Shown: positions 31,602 to 50,225, numbered from the stretch's first letter. The stretch is 64,000 bases of DNA from Hymenolepis diminuta (GCA_900708905.1 CAADRB010000003.1:1685170-1749169), one strand, 5' to 3'. Notes: generated by a model not told the origin, from the letters alone. Translations and numbers: made by a program.

Positions 31602-32290
31602 TTGCAATTCTTCACATGTGGCACAAGGTGTATTACCTATTTAATTGTTGTTGATTCATATTCCAAATGGCCAGGAGTAGTATCACTAACCTTGGCGACT
31701 AATGGCCCGATAATCCGAGCACTGGATTCAATTTTTTTCAACACACAGATTGTCAAAAACCCTGATTTCGGATGCTGGATAACAATTTACGTCCGTAAAT
31801 TCTAGGGGATTCTGCGAGCGACGAACGATCTCACACATGAAAACCCTTAAGTACCACCCTCAGTCAAATGGGCAGGCAGAAAGGTTCGCCCATACGATAA
31901 AGAGAGGCTTAAAAAGGCGAAAGGAGAGGGAACTATGGAAGAGGTAATGCAGAATTTCCTGACGGGATACAGATGAATCCTACATTCTGCATTAGGAGGA
32001 AAATCCCTGGCTTAGGTGTTAATGGGTTAAAGGGTGAGAACGGTTTACAAAGAGATGCTGGCGAAGAAAATTCTGCCGGGTGGGAGGAGGGGCAGTCAGA
32101 AGAGTAGTTTTGCCGATATAACACCAAATTGTGTTCATGACTATCGACTGGATCGTCAGTGAACAGCTGTGATTATCACAAACTGGTGTAGGATCATGAT
32201 TTACAATGTTGAGGTTGGTAAGAACTCGTGTATCCGCCATCATAATCAACTCCGACGAAGACTGGCAGAACCCACTATTGATGAGTGCCA
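31602..32290 (+). pseudogene. Ty3/Gypsy integrase, core plus C-terminal region (dead)
   Basis: The reading YLIVVDSYSKWPGVVSL opens the fragment, followed by an IIRALDSIFF strand. After a frame change come HPQSNGQAERF, the LHSALGGKSLA segment, and a GPY/F-like C-terminal module ending near RHHNQLRRRLAEP. There are at least one frameshift and four in-frame stops. The aspartate expected in the VSDNG motif is lost (NPDFG). The upstream zinc-binding region is not recognisable. It matches CsRn1-like flatworm elements in motif wording, the strongest taxonomic hint among the repeats. No LTR is seen immediately after it. Confidence 0.88.
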
Positions 32291-34435
32291 TCTTTCTTTG
32301 TATTTATTACTTCATATATTTAATCTTATTCATTTTCTTCCAGCCAGATCCTAGGTTATAAATCACCTACTAAAAGTTCATTTGAAATTGTCAATGAAGT
32401 ATTTTGATAGGCTTTTCCCAATTCGAACTCTGTTAAATATATCCTCATTTGAAAAGTTCTATTTCTATTCCTCTTCAACGACTATAGTACTTCCTAGTAG
32501 GTGGTTTTTTTATAATTAAATATATTATGAGCGTTCTAATGGCATTGAATTATGGTGATATTTGGACACTTAGCATCTCCATCTGAATTGAATGAATAAT
32601 CTACAAACAGGAAGGTCTCGAACAATATCCCAAATAGGACTAAATTATGGCCTTCTTCTACTCTCGAAACACATACTTTTGTCGTTTGCGCACATCGTAT
32701 GTAATTGATATCGGATTTAGAGTGAATAAGGTATAGTTCCAGCCGCTTTGAACTTATCGGCGTAGAGAAAACGAGAGATTTATTGGCATGCTGAATGCTT
32801 AAATAAGACTCTTATCATAAATTCATAGGAGATTATTGATTTTCCACATCATTTAAATCAACTTTTATTTTTTCCGAATTTGGATAAAAGTGGGAATATA
32901 CATATGAAACTGATCCATCTGCGAGTGGACTCACAATCAAAAGCTTTAGTAATAGAGTAATAAGAGTTGTCAATGAAATTCCGCTCAGGTTAATTGAAAG
33001 AGTTATTTTTAAACAAATTTTGATACTTGTTTAAATCCCAAGATTCAATTCTTTCTGAAGTTAAACAGGGAAAATATGAACACGTTTTTCCCGAAGAATA
33101 TCCAAAACAAAATAGGTTCTTGATTCCAAGCAACCTTTAGACTAAGCCAGATTAGTTAAAGTTATAATAAATATTATTTATTTAAATCAGTCTTTCACTT
33201 CTTTCCATAAATTAATGGTTATTCGGTCATTTCCGATTCCGCAATAATTCCTTTCAGTAACGTGATACTTCAAATGCAGAATATCGCTTTGGAAGCCTCA
33301 GAAATCACCAGATAATGTCGTTATCGTCTTTAAAGACTTTTTCTATGAGCAACAGTGATATTAGCCAATTTTAAATTTCACAATTAATGAAAATTTTGTA
33401 GCATTAATGCGAAATGATTTTAATTATGAAATGTGAATAATATGAAATATTTAACCCTATAAGGAGGAAAAAGTGGGGTTTTATATCTGTTGAAGTCACT
33501 GATTACGTACTCAGAGATGGGGTAATTGGGTTGGGCGGGGGCATTTCATCAAGAAATGGAGAAAATGTGGGAACTGTCTAAGGTCAATCAGAATGGAACA
33601 TAACTGTGAGGATTTTACATTAAACACAGAGGATTTTCGTGATCACCCTTCTGACTCACTGGCCTGCTCAGTCTCCCTATGTATTTCGAGACTACGGACT
33701 TAAACGTTTCCCTTGATCGCCAATTGCTCAACAATGAGTAAAGAAAGGGAAATCGATCAACCGCATTATCGTATCTTATTTTCACTATTCTAAATGCTCC
33801 GGATTGTCCTTACATCGTGTTTATGCCTCCTCTTTTCTCCTAATTCATCTTTTCACACCTTCCACTCTTCCCCTTTTATTCATATCCAATTTTTCGATTA
33901 CTATTTATTTAACCCAACCTTTGAGGCTTTTATGCCCTGTTACTATCGCCGTGATTGTTAGTAATAAGGGAGAATAACAGACCTAGTTTGTCCCGGTCCT
34001 TAAAATAGTTTATTAATCGGTTTAGAACTACTCTACGTAATTCAGGATGCCATCGTGGGATACCAAAAGTACGATATTTTCGCCTTGACAATAGCACTGC
34101 ACTCTGACAAAGGGATATCTACAAAATTTAGAATATCTCCTTAGTACTCGCTGGTGATCTGGAAGTTCTGTATAACTCAATATTCAATTAATTTACTAAC
34201 TGGAGAACACTTTTACTCCAGTTTTTTAAGTAAAGATAAAAGATGACATGGTAAATAAATTTAAATGACTTATTTGATTAATATCATTAAATGAATTTAA
34301 GTTGGAAACGGATGGTGTTTGTTGGTTATCCAAAAGTAATAGAAAATGGCTTAATTAAAATGCTCAAGCATTATAATTTAAGGTGAGTTTGAAATCAATT
34401 GCTGAAATAAGAAAGAGTCAGCTTAAAGTGTCTCT
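32291..34435. other. Intergenic, no gene seen
   Basis: AT-rich DNA between the integrase relic and solo LTR D; no frame worth reporting. Confidence 0.5.
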
Positions 34436-34756
34436 TGTGGAGTTCGCGTGCAGAGGCCTCCTCAGCCAATCAGCAATCAATATCCCTGCAGCTTGATGTT
34501 GCTCGTATTTAAGGATCAAGCTCGTGGACAGCGACTCATAAGGAGCTCTGTTCGCTTAAAATTCTTACTATCTCATCGTTTACGGATCAATAAACCCTCT
34601 CTACTCAACTCCTTCCTTGTTCTCCCTACTTTGGGAGCAGCCTAGCTAGTTTCAGGAGCAAATTGATAATGGAGGATCCTGCTAGACGCTATCTGGACTG
34701 CTTAGGAGGATTACCTAGTTGTAGCAAAAAGACTTATTGGTGTAGCATTCGCCACA
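34436..34756 (+). mobile_element. Solo LTR, family 1, copy D
   Basis: It starts TGTGGAGTTCGCGTGC and ends TGTAGCATTCGCCACA, flanked by CTCT duplications (34432-34435 and 34757-34760). CCAATCAG is at 34466, TATTTAAGGATCAAGC follows, and AATAAA is at 34589. It is nearly identical to copy C in the opposite orientation 7.7 kb away, and shares the promoter core, poly(A) region and 3' terminus with copies A and B. Confidence 0.85.
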
Positions 34757-37700
34757 CTCTTCATAAGAAAAATTTAGTCATTGCCGATTTCTTTTGCGTT
34801 AGTTAGCTACACCAAAATATTTATGTTGTATATCTGTAAAATGGATGTTCAAAATGAAAATAGTGACGATATTAAATTTTAGAAATTGCGGTTCGTTTGG
34901 CTTAATGAAAGGGGTAAAATGCATCACGAAAAAGGAGTTAAAATTTTGAAGTCCGGTTTCTTTTAGCTACCATTTTAATTATGGGAATGAGAATATTATA
35001 ATTAATTATAAAACTTTGTCTCTCCCCCAACAAAGGTATGTAAAATATGCGAATTTGTCATGTTTGTGGTCAATTCAAAACTAATTTTTTGCGGATGCTT
35101 AATGTTGAACAAATTGCTCCTCGCTCAATCATCTTTTAATGCAGAAAATACACCAATTACTAATAATAAACATACACGAATGCGCTTATTTAAATAAAAA
35201 TTTGCTTTTATTTAACGTAGAAATAAATTTTTTAATCCTTTCAAAAATGAAATTAACTCAGAAATACACATTCCTTAATGTATTCACCTTTGTAAACTTT
35301 ATTGCCTGCGGTAATACTACTTAAACGCAACAGAGTCCTAATGGGATAAACCCAGTCAAACGTCATCTCCGACGCTTATATTGACTGGTATATATCTACT
35401 TCTAGCAATCGATTAATTGCTTTAAATATTTGATTAAATGGATTGAATAACTTTGCGATTTGCTCATTTACTCAGAGGCAAAATGGACAAATTCCTTTTG
35501 TGGTAAAGTGAAATAATGCGTTATCCATATTTATACAGACATTGAAACAAAGATTTGCCTTTTTATTCGCAAATACTGAAAGTTCAAACTGATCGTCCAA
35601 ATAAAGGCAGTTGTGATCAGTCACGCAACTGAAATTTTTAATTATATTCAAGTGAAAGGCGTGAATGAAGGTCCGGATTTGCTGATTCGAAGTAATCATC
35701 AGGTTGGAATACCTATTACAGCGAAGCAAGTAATTTATCGAAATCTGCTTGTTGCTGTATCGGGTCCTTTTGAACTTCAGCAATCAAATCTATTTTTGAA
35801 CCAAAATTTACATGACATTTAATGTGGATGAACTGAAAAGTTTTATATCCATTAAATATCGTCTCTCGGAATACTAGAAATACTGAAATCTGAAGATTTG
35901 GTTACTGGTGAAAGATTATGCGAAGGTACTACCCAATGATCAATCAAAACTACGCATAAAATATACTATCACAAAATCAATCCCTCGATTTTAAACAACC
36001 TCTAGATCGAGCCAACTTAATTTAATAAAAGTGTTTTCATCCCAGATGAAGGTAATTCTCATTTGATTGATGCTATGCATTCTACAAAACAAACAAACAA
36101 AAACCAACCACAATTGAAGTATTAACATAAAAATTACAGTTTATTTAAAATGTTTCTTGTCTATTAAACATCAATTAATTATGCATCTCCGGGTCGTGTT
36201 GATGCGTTACCAGCTTTAACTCCGGTCGTGAGGATACTTAAAGAGTTGGACCAAATTAGGCTTAGAACCTTTGATCTTCTCTAGGATACAGCAGTTTTTT
36301 CGGGTGAAACATCAAAGAGTTAAGTACGATTTCATGCGTATTAGACGATAAAAAATGAATAAAAGGAAAAGGATTAAGGAATTGGAACTGAGAAGAAAGT
36401 GGAAGGTATTAGTATTGAGTGAGCATAACTCGAGTTGTGAGAGGCCGCCGAAATGAGTAATGATAAAACGGTTGAGAGATTTCGCGCTTTTTGTTCGTTG
36501 ATGAGCTACTGATAGTTGGGGCAGGATATGAGTTAGTAAGTGCACGAACCAAAGTGACATATGAGTCAGATTGCGCAGGCCCTATAAGCTCATTCATCGA
36601 AATCTTAATTTCACCAATATCTGAAAGTTTGTGACCACTGAAAGGTATGCAATTAATATAATTATATGTTTTAGATCCTCAACGAATGCTACTGTGCTTT
36701 CTTATACTAAATAGTTCACAATTTTTGATAAGCAGCTTTTGTTGACCCTTTTCTGACGGGTTTATCTAAGATTATGAAATATTAGATTGACGTAATTCAA
36801 AGCCCATTCACAAGCTTTCCATTAGATTGTCTCGGTTTTGACAATTGGCAAATCAATAAGGGGATGATGACAAAATATTTCCTTTTTACTCAAATTTCTA
36901 AGAATGGGTTTTCTTTTCTATCGAAAATTTTTATTATCATTTCTCTTTTCAAGGAAATATAGACAAATTTTACCAATCTAAGATCAAAAAGGAGAAATTG
37001 GTGATCTTAAATAGGTTGCAAATTATTGAACATATTTAGAAATACATTTCAATCATTGCATACTTGGAAACTTCACAGCCCGAAAATCGTATAACTTAAT
37101 TTATTAATTATAAAATAATACACTTACTATCTTGCTGTTAATAGCGAGATTTCTTGAAACTTACTTTGACGGATTTAATGAGGTACTCTTCAAATGACAT
37201 CATCCAGTTATTGTGGAAGGGAAAATCTAAACAATAAATTTTTATCAACAATTGTAAATGATCCAAACGTTGTTGTTTTATCTACTGAATCACAATCCTA
37301 TATTATCTGTGATATATTGTTTGGAGAAGAATGAAAATTTGCATAATGTCTTAATGTAGAGGTAATTCATTTGAAAATACCAGTTTTTACGAAAATGAAT
37401 GTACCGAAGTTTTAAATTTTCAAACATAGCTACCAATAGCAAATTTTTTATTGTAAGAATATGTTTGAAAGTTATTTCTAGCACTTCTTCAAAGACGCAT
37501 CGAGTAACGCAACCATACAATCACTTTTCTTTTACTCGACTTTGCAGAAATTGCACAACTTTCGAGTAAATTTTCAGTTTCATTGCGACAAGGATATTGC
37601 CTCTTCGAAAAAATTGCCATTTAATATGTATATATTAATTATATATGCAATTTTTGCCTCATTAAAATAACAAAAAGGGTTTTGATTCAACTGTTGATTT

Positions 37701-38130
37701 GGACTGACTGGTTGAATAGTTAGATGGTGTCGCATTTGTCGGGCAAGAGTGTCATCAAGCTAAACTGATTGCACGGTGTATTTATAATCTGCAACTGATA
37801 AAATAAAGACAGAGGCAGATAATGATCGAGGCCAGTTTCCATGATCGATCGCACTAGTCAGTTCTGGTTAACCAAGGAGGAAGAAGTAGAGTGTGTGCTA
37901 CTCCAAATTGCGTATCTAGAATACCTTCTCTGCACCCAACGGAGGTGTCGTAAGCACAACACTAATGAGCTTGAGAAGAAAACGGATAAATCGATATAAC
38001 ATGCAAATCAATGGAGTGATAGGGAGGCCTCGCATCGGAGGTGCAATATTGATTCCATATCATTGACAAGCCACTGACATGTTATAACCGTGGGAGATCA
38101 CGGCGTGATAAAATCAACCGCCGTTCATTG
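34757..38130. other. Intergenic, no supportable gene
   Basis: Opposed frames at 35472-35822 (about 104 codons minus, 70 plus) have no recognisable content. Otherwise AT-rich. Confidence 0.4.
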
Positions 38131-38135
38131 TCTGA

Positions 38136-38260
38136 CTAATCACAATCTGCCACGATCGGATAATGAATTTCAGTTATTGGTTCAGTCTTCTCCAGCTAAT
38201 CACAATCTGACCAAACGTAATTCTTCCTGTATGAGTATATAATCAATTAGGTCAATAAAT
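38136..38260 (+). promoter_or_regulatory. Promoter-like block with duplicated motif
   Basis: CTAATCACAATCTG occurs twice exactly 60 bases apart (38136 and 38196), followed by GAGTATATAATC near 38232 and TCAATAAATGG near 38251. Enhancer-like repeat, TATA and AATAAA in that order is how a small LTR or U3 would look, but I cannot define ends. Confidence 0.25.
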
Positions 38261-41200
38261 GGAGTGGCTTTGTTTTCATTATTCTTTGAACGGTAGCATG
38301 ATAATAAATAACCCATTCTATCGCACTTTTGTCACGAGTGGTTTCTTAATAGGCAGTACCGTCTATAATGCTATTCGTTACAAAGTTGAAAGTGTGATGG
38401 TGGTCTGGAGGATGTGCTTATTTACTATTGAAAGTGTCTGAAACGTTAGACCATAAGTAGATCGTAGAAACATCTACGTCACTGTCCTTATCAGATTTGA
38501 CTGAGCCTTCTCAAAATTTGTCAGCTTTTGTTGAAGAAGGAAGTAGATATGTTCGAAGGTAATGGACAACGCTGGACAACAATTGCTGCTTTGTGTTCTT
38601 TTGCATTGCGTCGAAAAATGGTGTAGCTTATTGTAAAGCATCTTGCTATTATGTATCCTTATAATTGCCTTGACCTTGGGAGAAAACAGAGATTCAACAA
38701 AGCAAGACTAGTCTAATAGCCAGATCAGACAATTTGTTAATATAATTATTAATTTTTTATACACTTAAAATTGAGTTTGGCGGATGGTCGGTCGGAAACT
38801 ACAGAATCCCAAGAAAGACACCGTCTTGATCCAAAATGATTTGCAGTCAAAATTCAACAGCTATGCCACGAACCATTATCAAACAAAATCTCAAAAACTG
38901 CAACTATACCCATCCTTTAGGCCATTGTCATCCTGTCGCTTTTGTTACAAATAACATGTACAAATGTGCAATACACTATTTACCCCATCGGTATAGTAAA
39001 AGGGGTCACCGAGGTTCATATTGCAATTCACAGAATAGGAAGTCGTTAAACAGAATTCATATCATTCAGAAAAAAGAATAGAACGATCCCAGTTATTCAA
39101 ATCATTAACAAAAGCAGCAGAAATCACCAAGGCTATAAGATGGCATCTAAATAACTTCATGTCTAATGGCACTCAGAGCACTCTTCTCGAAGAAATAATA
39201 TGAAGGGCGGTCTAGTATATTAAAATATGACAGAACTTAAAATGATTGTGAGTTCAATGTTGAGTTTTGAAGCGTACTTGCTAAACCTTTATGAAAAGTA
39301 GCATTGAAATTCACACAGTATTAAACAATGAAACAGGATCCCAGAGAATTTAGCAATAGAAAGTGGGCATTAATAGGCTGACCTACGGGAATGCGATTTC
39401 GATAGTTCCAGGAGGTGTGTGTTCAGCGAGGTACACACGCAGGGGTGTATTAATGGCACTTCACACAGGGAAAAATAGGCTATATATTCTAACCGATGGT
39501 GGATAGGAATAGGCAGAACTGAAGAACTGACTATAGGCCAACAGTGACTAAGGCAATAAAACCCCACATATGATCGGATGAATGGACCAGAGACCGGTAA
39601 TGAATCAGGAAGGAAATCAATCAATGACTGGATACTTATTAACATAATGAAACTTTGTAGTGGAATTTCCTTATTGGAAATACATTTAGCACCACAAGGA
39701 ATAGGAATATGTGACAATGGGTTGGACAGGTCATCATATTGACCTGATGGGACATGGTATGTAATCAATATGAACAGACTTAGGACAACGTGTGACTAAG
39801 TTCCTAATTTGGACTTCAAATCACTACAGAAGACAACGGCCATTTAATATAAGTATTCTGTGATAATTTCTTTTTATCCTGTCACTAGACTCTTCTATTT
39901 GATGTAACCTTGTACAATTTCCGAAAAATGTAGCAAGTAGAACATTAAATTAATTCAAATATAAACCTAAAAAATACGAAAATCGAAAATTTGCGTTTCT
40001 GCAGGCAGCGTAACAGTATAAAGAAAGAAGACATTTGCAACCATCAAAGCTTTTTAATAGCCGTTGGCTTGATGAGAGAGGAGACAAAGAGAAATTGGGC
40101 CGCTCCATAGTACAAGCGAACAAGGTGGTTGCAGTGGAAGACGGATGTGATATTTGGATTCACAGAGATTGGGAACAAACTGTCAAGTTCAGACGACAGC
40201 AAACACTTGGTTCAACTAGTGAATAGCATCGAATTTTCTCCATCTTATGCAGTTTACGTTAATTGATCGCCCGTCATGGGTGACACACTGAATCTCAGTT
40301 AACTAAATCACAGCCGGAAAAGTTGGAAGCATTTTCAATGAAAGTTAATGTGAACGTTTTAGCGATTTATGAAATATTGTTGAAAGTTTCCATGAAATAA
40401 TTTATGAGAAAAAGATAAAAATTTTATTTCTGTGAATATTAAATCATCTCGACTACTACAAGTTCTTCGAAGATTAATTGGAGTTAAATTTGATTTCTGA
40501 ATGATGAATTTATATTTTGTTACCCAAATTGAATATACTACATTAAGAGGAAATTCAGAGGAAATATTGTGATGAAATTGTTTTGACACAGCTGAACTCT
40601 TGCTTTATGGGTCAAAGTTCAATTAAAGTTCCATTAATAAGGTCAAAATGTCAAATTATGCACTATTCATTCAGCCCCCGCGAAATTAGGTTATTTATTC
40701 TTTATGTTTAGTTATTTGCCTAAACAAAATTTTTATACATTGCCATTGGTCGTCATTGATCAGCATTCCTGAAATACTTCGAATAATCACAACTATACCA
40801 TTCTGAATAATTATATTACAGGAATTGCGATTAGTCTTAGTTGAGCACAGAGAATTTCAGAAGACACCAAAGAATCTAATAAAACAAAAGAGGATAACAT
40901 AAGAAAGAACAAACCTTTGCAAAGGTCAAGGCAAACAGCCAATAAGGTGTATGAGTCATTTTGTTAACAATTATCGGATATGGGTATGTTCGACTGAAGG
41001 TATAAATAAATGTAACCGTGACGACCTTCAAATAAGAAATATATTAAGATGGAGAAACAAAGACACATTTACTCATGATCCGATATTTATTTAACGTCCA
41101 TGAAGCATAGTCTAAGTAAGTCTTTATTAAGAAGAATTATGCAGAAAAGACAAGTAATTTGGAAGACCATGAAGTCTATAAGATGCATGAAAAACGGAAA

Positions 41201-43518
41201 CTGGAATCAAGAATACAAGGAGTAAGAGGAAATATCCAGCTTGCCAGCATGACCACAATCCTCTGGTTCAGTGACAACAAGAAAATGAGTACATGTCTCG
41301 ATCTGGCCAGTGATCACACTGATGGTCACACACTGGCCAGTTGTCATTCAAGTAAATTCCGCTGCTCCTACGATAGCCACCAGCACCTTCGCACCACTCC
41401 AATCTCTCCCAGTCTCCTCTCTCAACGAGCAGACTAATAAACCTTGCTGGATGCAAATTTCTTCTTCTAGGGGAGCAGCTAGGGGAGAAAATCAAATACC
41501 TAGCTGCCTTCAAAAGCTGTTCAATATTTGTATTAACGAGACATCACAGATACGATCCCTTCCGTACAATTTCCATTTGTTAGAATATGAATAATATTTC
41601 TTGATTGGTTAAGTAATATAAAATTCTTAAATCTCTTAAGATCTTAGCCGCATTCCCAGCTATCATTTGGGTTAACCTATTATACGGGGTTGAGGGATAT
41701 TCAGAAATTCTAAATTTCCGTTAATTTCATAAATATGTGTGAGTTTTATGATTAATATCCGTATGTGATGTTTATTTCAATAGCAGTTGTCAAATACCTT
41801 AGTAACGCTTACGTTTACGTAAAAGTGCATATATCAAAGCATGTCCCCAAATAATCGCCTTGTTCAATTTATTGGTACAGCCTAGATTTCTTCAATCAAT
41901 AATCTGTATATTTGTATGCGCATTAAAATCAATTTCATCTAATATAATTACAGTTTCACCTAACACAAAGTGGTATTATTTACGGAATTTAAGGGTAATT
42001 TTTCAAGCATTCGCCTTATTCAGCTTGTCTTTGCTAGCCCGATCTACACACTCATTACTGATAGAAGATTCAAATGAACCTTACAGCGTATAAGAAAGCG
42101 GACTACCCAGAACTAAAAATAATGCCCCTTGAAATTCTGATTTCATTATACACTCCTATTTGACCCTCGGTTTCATTTCTTTTGCCTTTTGAGACCCTGT
42201 GGTCAAAATTATACAGGTTCCTCTTCACACTGCTACTGCTGATCGTTATAAAGTAACCACCGCACTATTCTTCAACTCGCTTTTTGATATCTTTTGGAAA
42301 ATTTAGCAATTCGAACATTTGTTCGCCGTATCGCAGAGAATTATTACAATATGTGGGCAAAAATTCCGACAATGGAAGCCTAAACATTGAGCTATTTAAC
42401 TTGAAAAGTTCAATTTCCCCAGTTAATTTCATTGTGTATTTAAGATGCTGTACTTGGATACGATTAGGATTTCGTTATTAGGATGTTATTTTTATCAGAA
42501 TCAAGAACTAATTTACAATAAATTAGATACTACTCATGACGCAGGAAAATGAACTGCCAGTGATAAATTTAGTTGATAAATACGTTTACTTAACTACAAT
42601 TTAACTGAAATTTCCTAACAAAATCCTATATTATATCATTTCTTCTCTGCTTATCTACTAAATAAACTAATAGCGTTTCACATTAACCCAGCCGCACTCT
42701 TTTCTCCAACTCGAGTATTAGTCGTAGAAATCATATGATCCCAATATTGATTTAATTGTTGCCTGGTCTGAACCCGGTCAACCAGTCTAAACACAACTCT
42801 CATTTCGAGCGCAACAATGTTTAATATTTATATATGTGCTGGCTGTCCTTAGTGCAAACAGCCCTTGTTTAAAAGAATTTGTACCTGTTAAATCACGCTA
42901 AATCAGTTCACTTTCTCGTTAGTGATTATAATATTTAGACTAAATAAATCAATTTATTAATGAAATACACCATTGGCAGTTAATTCGATTGTTCCAATTA
43001 AAAATCAAGGTATATAGCCTGCGAAGGCAGGTATTCGGAATATAAAATCATGATAGTTCGGTGATCACCTTCTCTCTGTTCGATTCCCATTTCAAGCGAA
43101 GAATTTTGAGTTCGAATCATAGTTGCTTCCCTCTCTACAGTCAGGCACTTTAGTGAGTTCTTTTGAATAACTTAAATGGGTACTCCCCTAGTTGGATATG
43201 TAGTCTAATGAACATCCGCAAAATTCTTTCTGTTCGTGGTGATTTAAGAATCACTATTAGATACTGACTACATTTCTCAGTTCTGCGGTCAAATCAGTAC
43301 AGGAGCAATTATATCCTGCCATTTAAAGTAGGAATTGGCTCGATACGAAAAGCAGAATGCGTTTTGTCTGAGAGGGACGCATTTCCCAGACGATCGATTT
43401 TCTGACTGCGGTTCTTCATCTCTACTTTACTCACTTTTGAGTAAACAAATCGGTAAGCTCTATCTAATTTATAAACAAAATATACTTTTTTAGCAGATAA
43501 CCATCTCCGTGTTCAGAG
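38261..43518. other. Intergenic, no supportable gene
   Basis: Several 60-130-codon frames (for example 39370-39768 minus) have no recognisable sequence. A CCAAT (40939) and TATAAATA (41002) pair and an AATAAA at 41436 might mark another decayed LTR. The segment at 41230-41500 is less AT-rich than its surroundings. Confidence 0.35.
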
Positions 43519-43524
43519 TTTATT
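43519..43524 (-). terminator. Possible SoxD poly(A) signal
   Basis: AATAAA on the minus strand, about 550 bases after the SoxD stop codon. Confidence 0.4.
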
Positions 43525-44072
43525 CTCGTATTCCGAGTATGAAAAATATTGACTTTCTATTGCACATACCGACAATCTTAACAACGTGTTAATCAAACAC
43601 AAACCAGATGCTGTGATGACAGCCGTTTACAGCTCTCTATTTGCACCTAATTCTTATTGCTATACAATCTTCTATTTAAGCTATTAATCGAACTAAATAA
43701 AATGTATTCTCAAATCGAATAAGAAAGTATTATTTCAAATTTTTTTCTCTTTTTTTATGTTTTAACACAAAACTGCATTAAGTATTCGATGGGTGGTCAG
43801 TGATAGCCATAAACGCAGTAAAGATTCGCCATAAATCGGCTATCACATCATATATACAAATAATTCGACAAAAACTTCAGTTAAACAACCACAAAAACGA
43901 AAGATAGGAACGCCAAACAAGCATTCAAGGAACACCTTCATATTAGGATCTAAGTCATAAGAAAAAGATGAATGAAAAGAAGAAAAGTATGTGGATGGAA
44001 GGGAAGACGATTTGGAATTTTGTGGTGTGTAAATGCAATAACTGACTATTTGGATGCTGTTTCCATCACATG

Positions 44073-48980
<4,908 letters not shown>

Positions 48981-49173
48981 AACCAACAGAGATGGAACAT
49001 ATCTGTATTTAGAAAAAAGAAAAGAAATACAGCTATTAAGACAATTGTCTAGAGAAGACTATTCCAGTCATACAAACCATCGTGTAATTCTATTAGCCGG
49101 AAAATAACTTCGTTATTGCGGCCAGCACTTAATTCTCTTAACTCATATTTAGTTATTAACTATATTTACTCAC
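48981..49173 (-). other. SoxD: SoxD 5' leader: 22-base UTR and short upstream intron
   Basis: TCTTTTTTCTAAATACAG ends at 49003 and is a good acceptor; the UTR is 49002-48981. A strong donor CAAA|gtgagt sits at 49173, which would make a 171-base leader intron (49173-49003). The acceptor could equally be a spliced-leader trans-splicing site. The UTR contains an out-of-frame ATG 20 bases before the true start. Confidence 0.5.
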
Positions 49174-50179
49174 TTTGGACAACGATAAGGGTTGAAGAAC
49201 TGCAGACAAAGATTTAGCCAAAGTTTGCGTGCAGTAAATAATTTCAGCAAAAAAGCTTGCTTCCTCGTAGAAAAAAATGAAAGGAAGTCTTACCTACAAA
49301 ACAAAGTACTAACTCAAAAAGGGAAGGTTACTTTTCACGAAAGACTAATTCTAATGGAGGACTCAGTGAGTCGGATGATCAAACGAAAAAAAGATGAGAA
49401 TAAGGAGGAAAAATTAAGTGGCAATTTCGATTGCTCCTAGAGAGTTGTTGAGACATCCACCTACTCGGCATAAAAGACTCATTGTGCGAGCAAGGGCGTG
49501 TCCGTTATACGCGCATCTTTTAACACTTCCATTCCCCACCCTTTAGCTCCCACACACTTCAATATTAATCTCACTCGCCCACGGTGATAATCACAGAGGG
49601 AATGAGACGGGGAGAGATGGGGACAGATAGACAAAAAGCGCAATACAATGAAGTGTTGTGATTGCTTCCCACTCCTCAACTAGCTTTTGTACGTGTCCCA
49701 TTTGTAGTCAATTATTTGCAGTCCATATCATTTCACATCTGGTCCATCTCCCTCTCTCCTGCACTTAACGAGCATCCACACACCTTCTTTTATTTGCCAA
49801 GAAGAGGGTGAAGATTTAGTGAAAGGGTTAAGGCGCTTGCATACGTAAAGCTCTGTAAAGACAGGCATTTTGATTAGCAAAACTTGCTCTAAATTAATCT
49901 TTGATAAGCCATTGTAAATGCAACTCCTTTCTTCTTCGAAGTCATCAAAAATATTTGTCAAATAATAATAATGCAATATCAACTAAGTATGTAAAACCCA
50001 TGAAAAGTAAAATCGTGGAGGTGCAAGACAAGTTATAAATGCGTGTACTTACATGTAGGAATAAGGAAGAGAAATAACCAAGAAGCGTTAAACTACCAAG
50101 GCATACCTAAGATTTATATAGTGATTATAATTATCAGTGACCCTTTGAAAAACGTTTCTGTCATTCGTCCACATATGTG

Positions 50180-50225
50180 CGCGCGTATATTCAAAAATTG
50201 TGCTGATTGGCGCCTGATTGGCTAA
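50180..50225 (-). promoter_or_regulatory. Candidate SoxD promoter: twin CCAAT boxes and TATA-like site
   Basis: On the minus strand AGCCAATCAGGCGCCAATCAG places two NF-Y-type CCAAT boxes 11 bases apart (50221-50216 and 50210-50205), followed by GAATATAC (50192-50185). This lies 1.2 kb upstream of the SoxD start exon in a locally GC-richer island (about 50160-50340). Confidence 0.45.

Noticed and set aside
39370..39768. 132-codon minus-strand frame
   Set aside because: No recognisable motif, no splice or poly(A) context; leucine/serine/isoleucine composition expected from AT-rich antisense DNA.
43053..43120. tRNA-like boxes (TAGTTCGGTGATC, GTTCGATTCCC, GTTCGAATC)
   Set aside because: Spacing is wrong for the first pair and no cloverleaf can be drawn; at most a decayed SINE.
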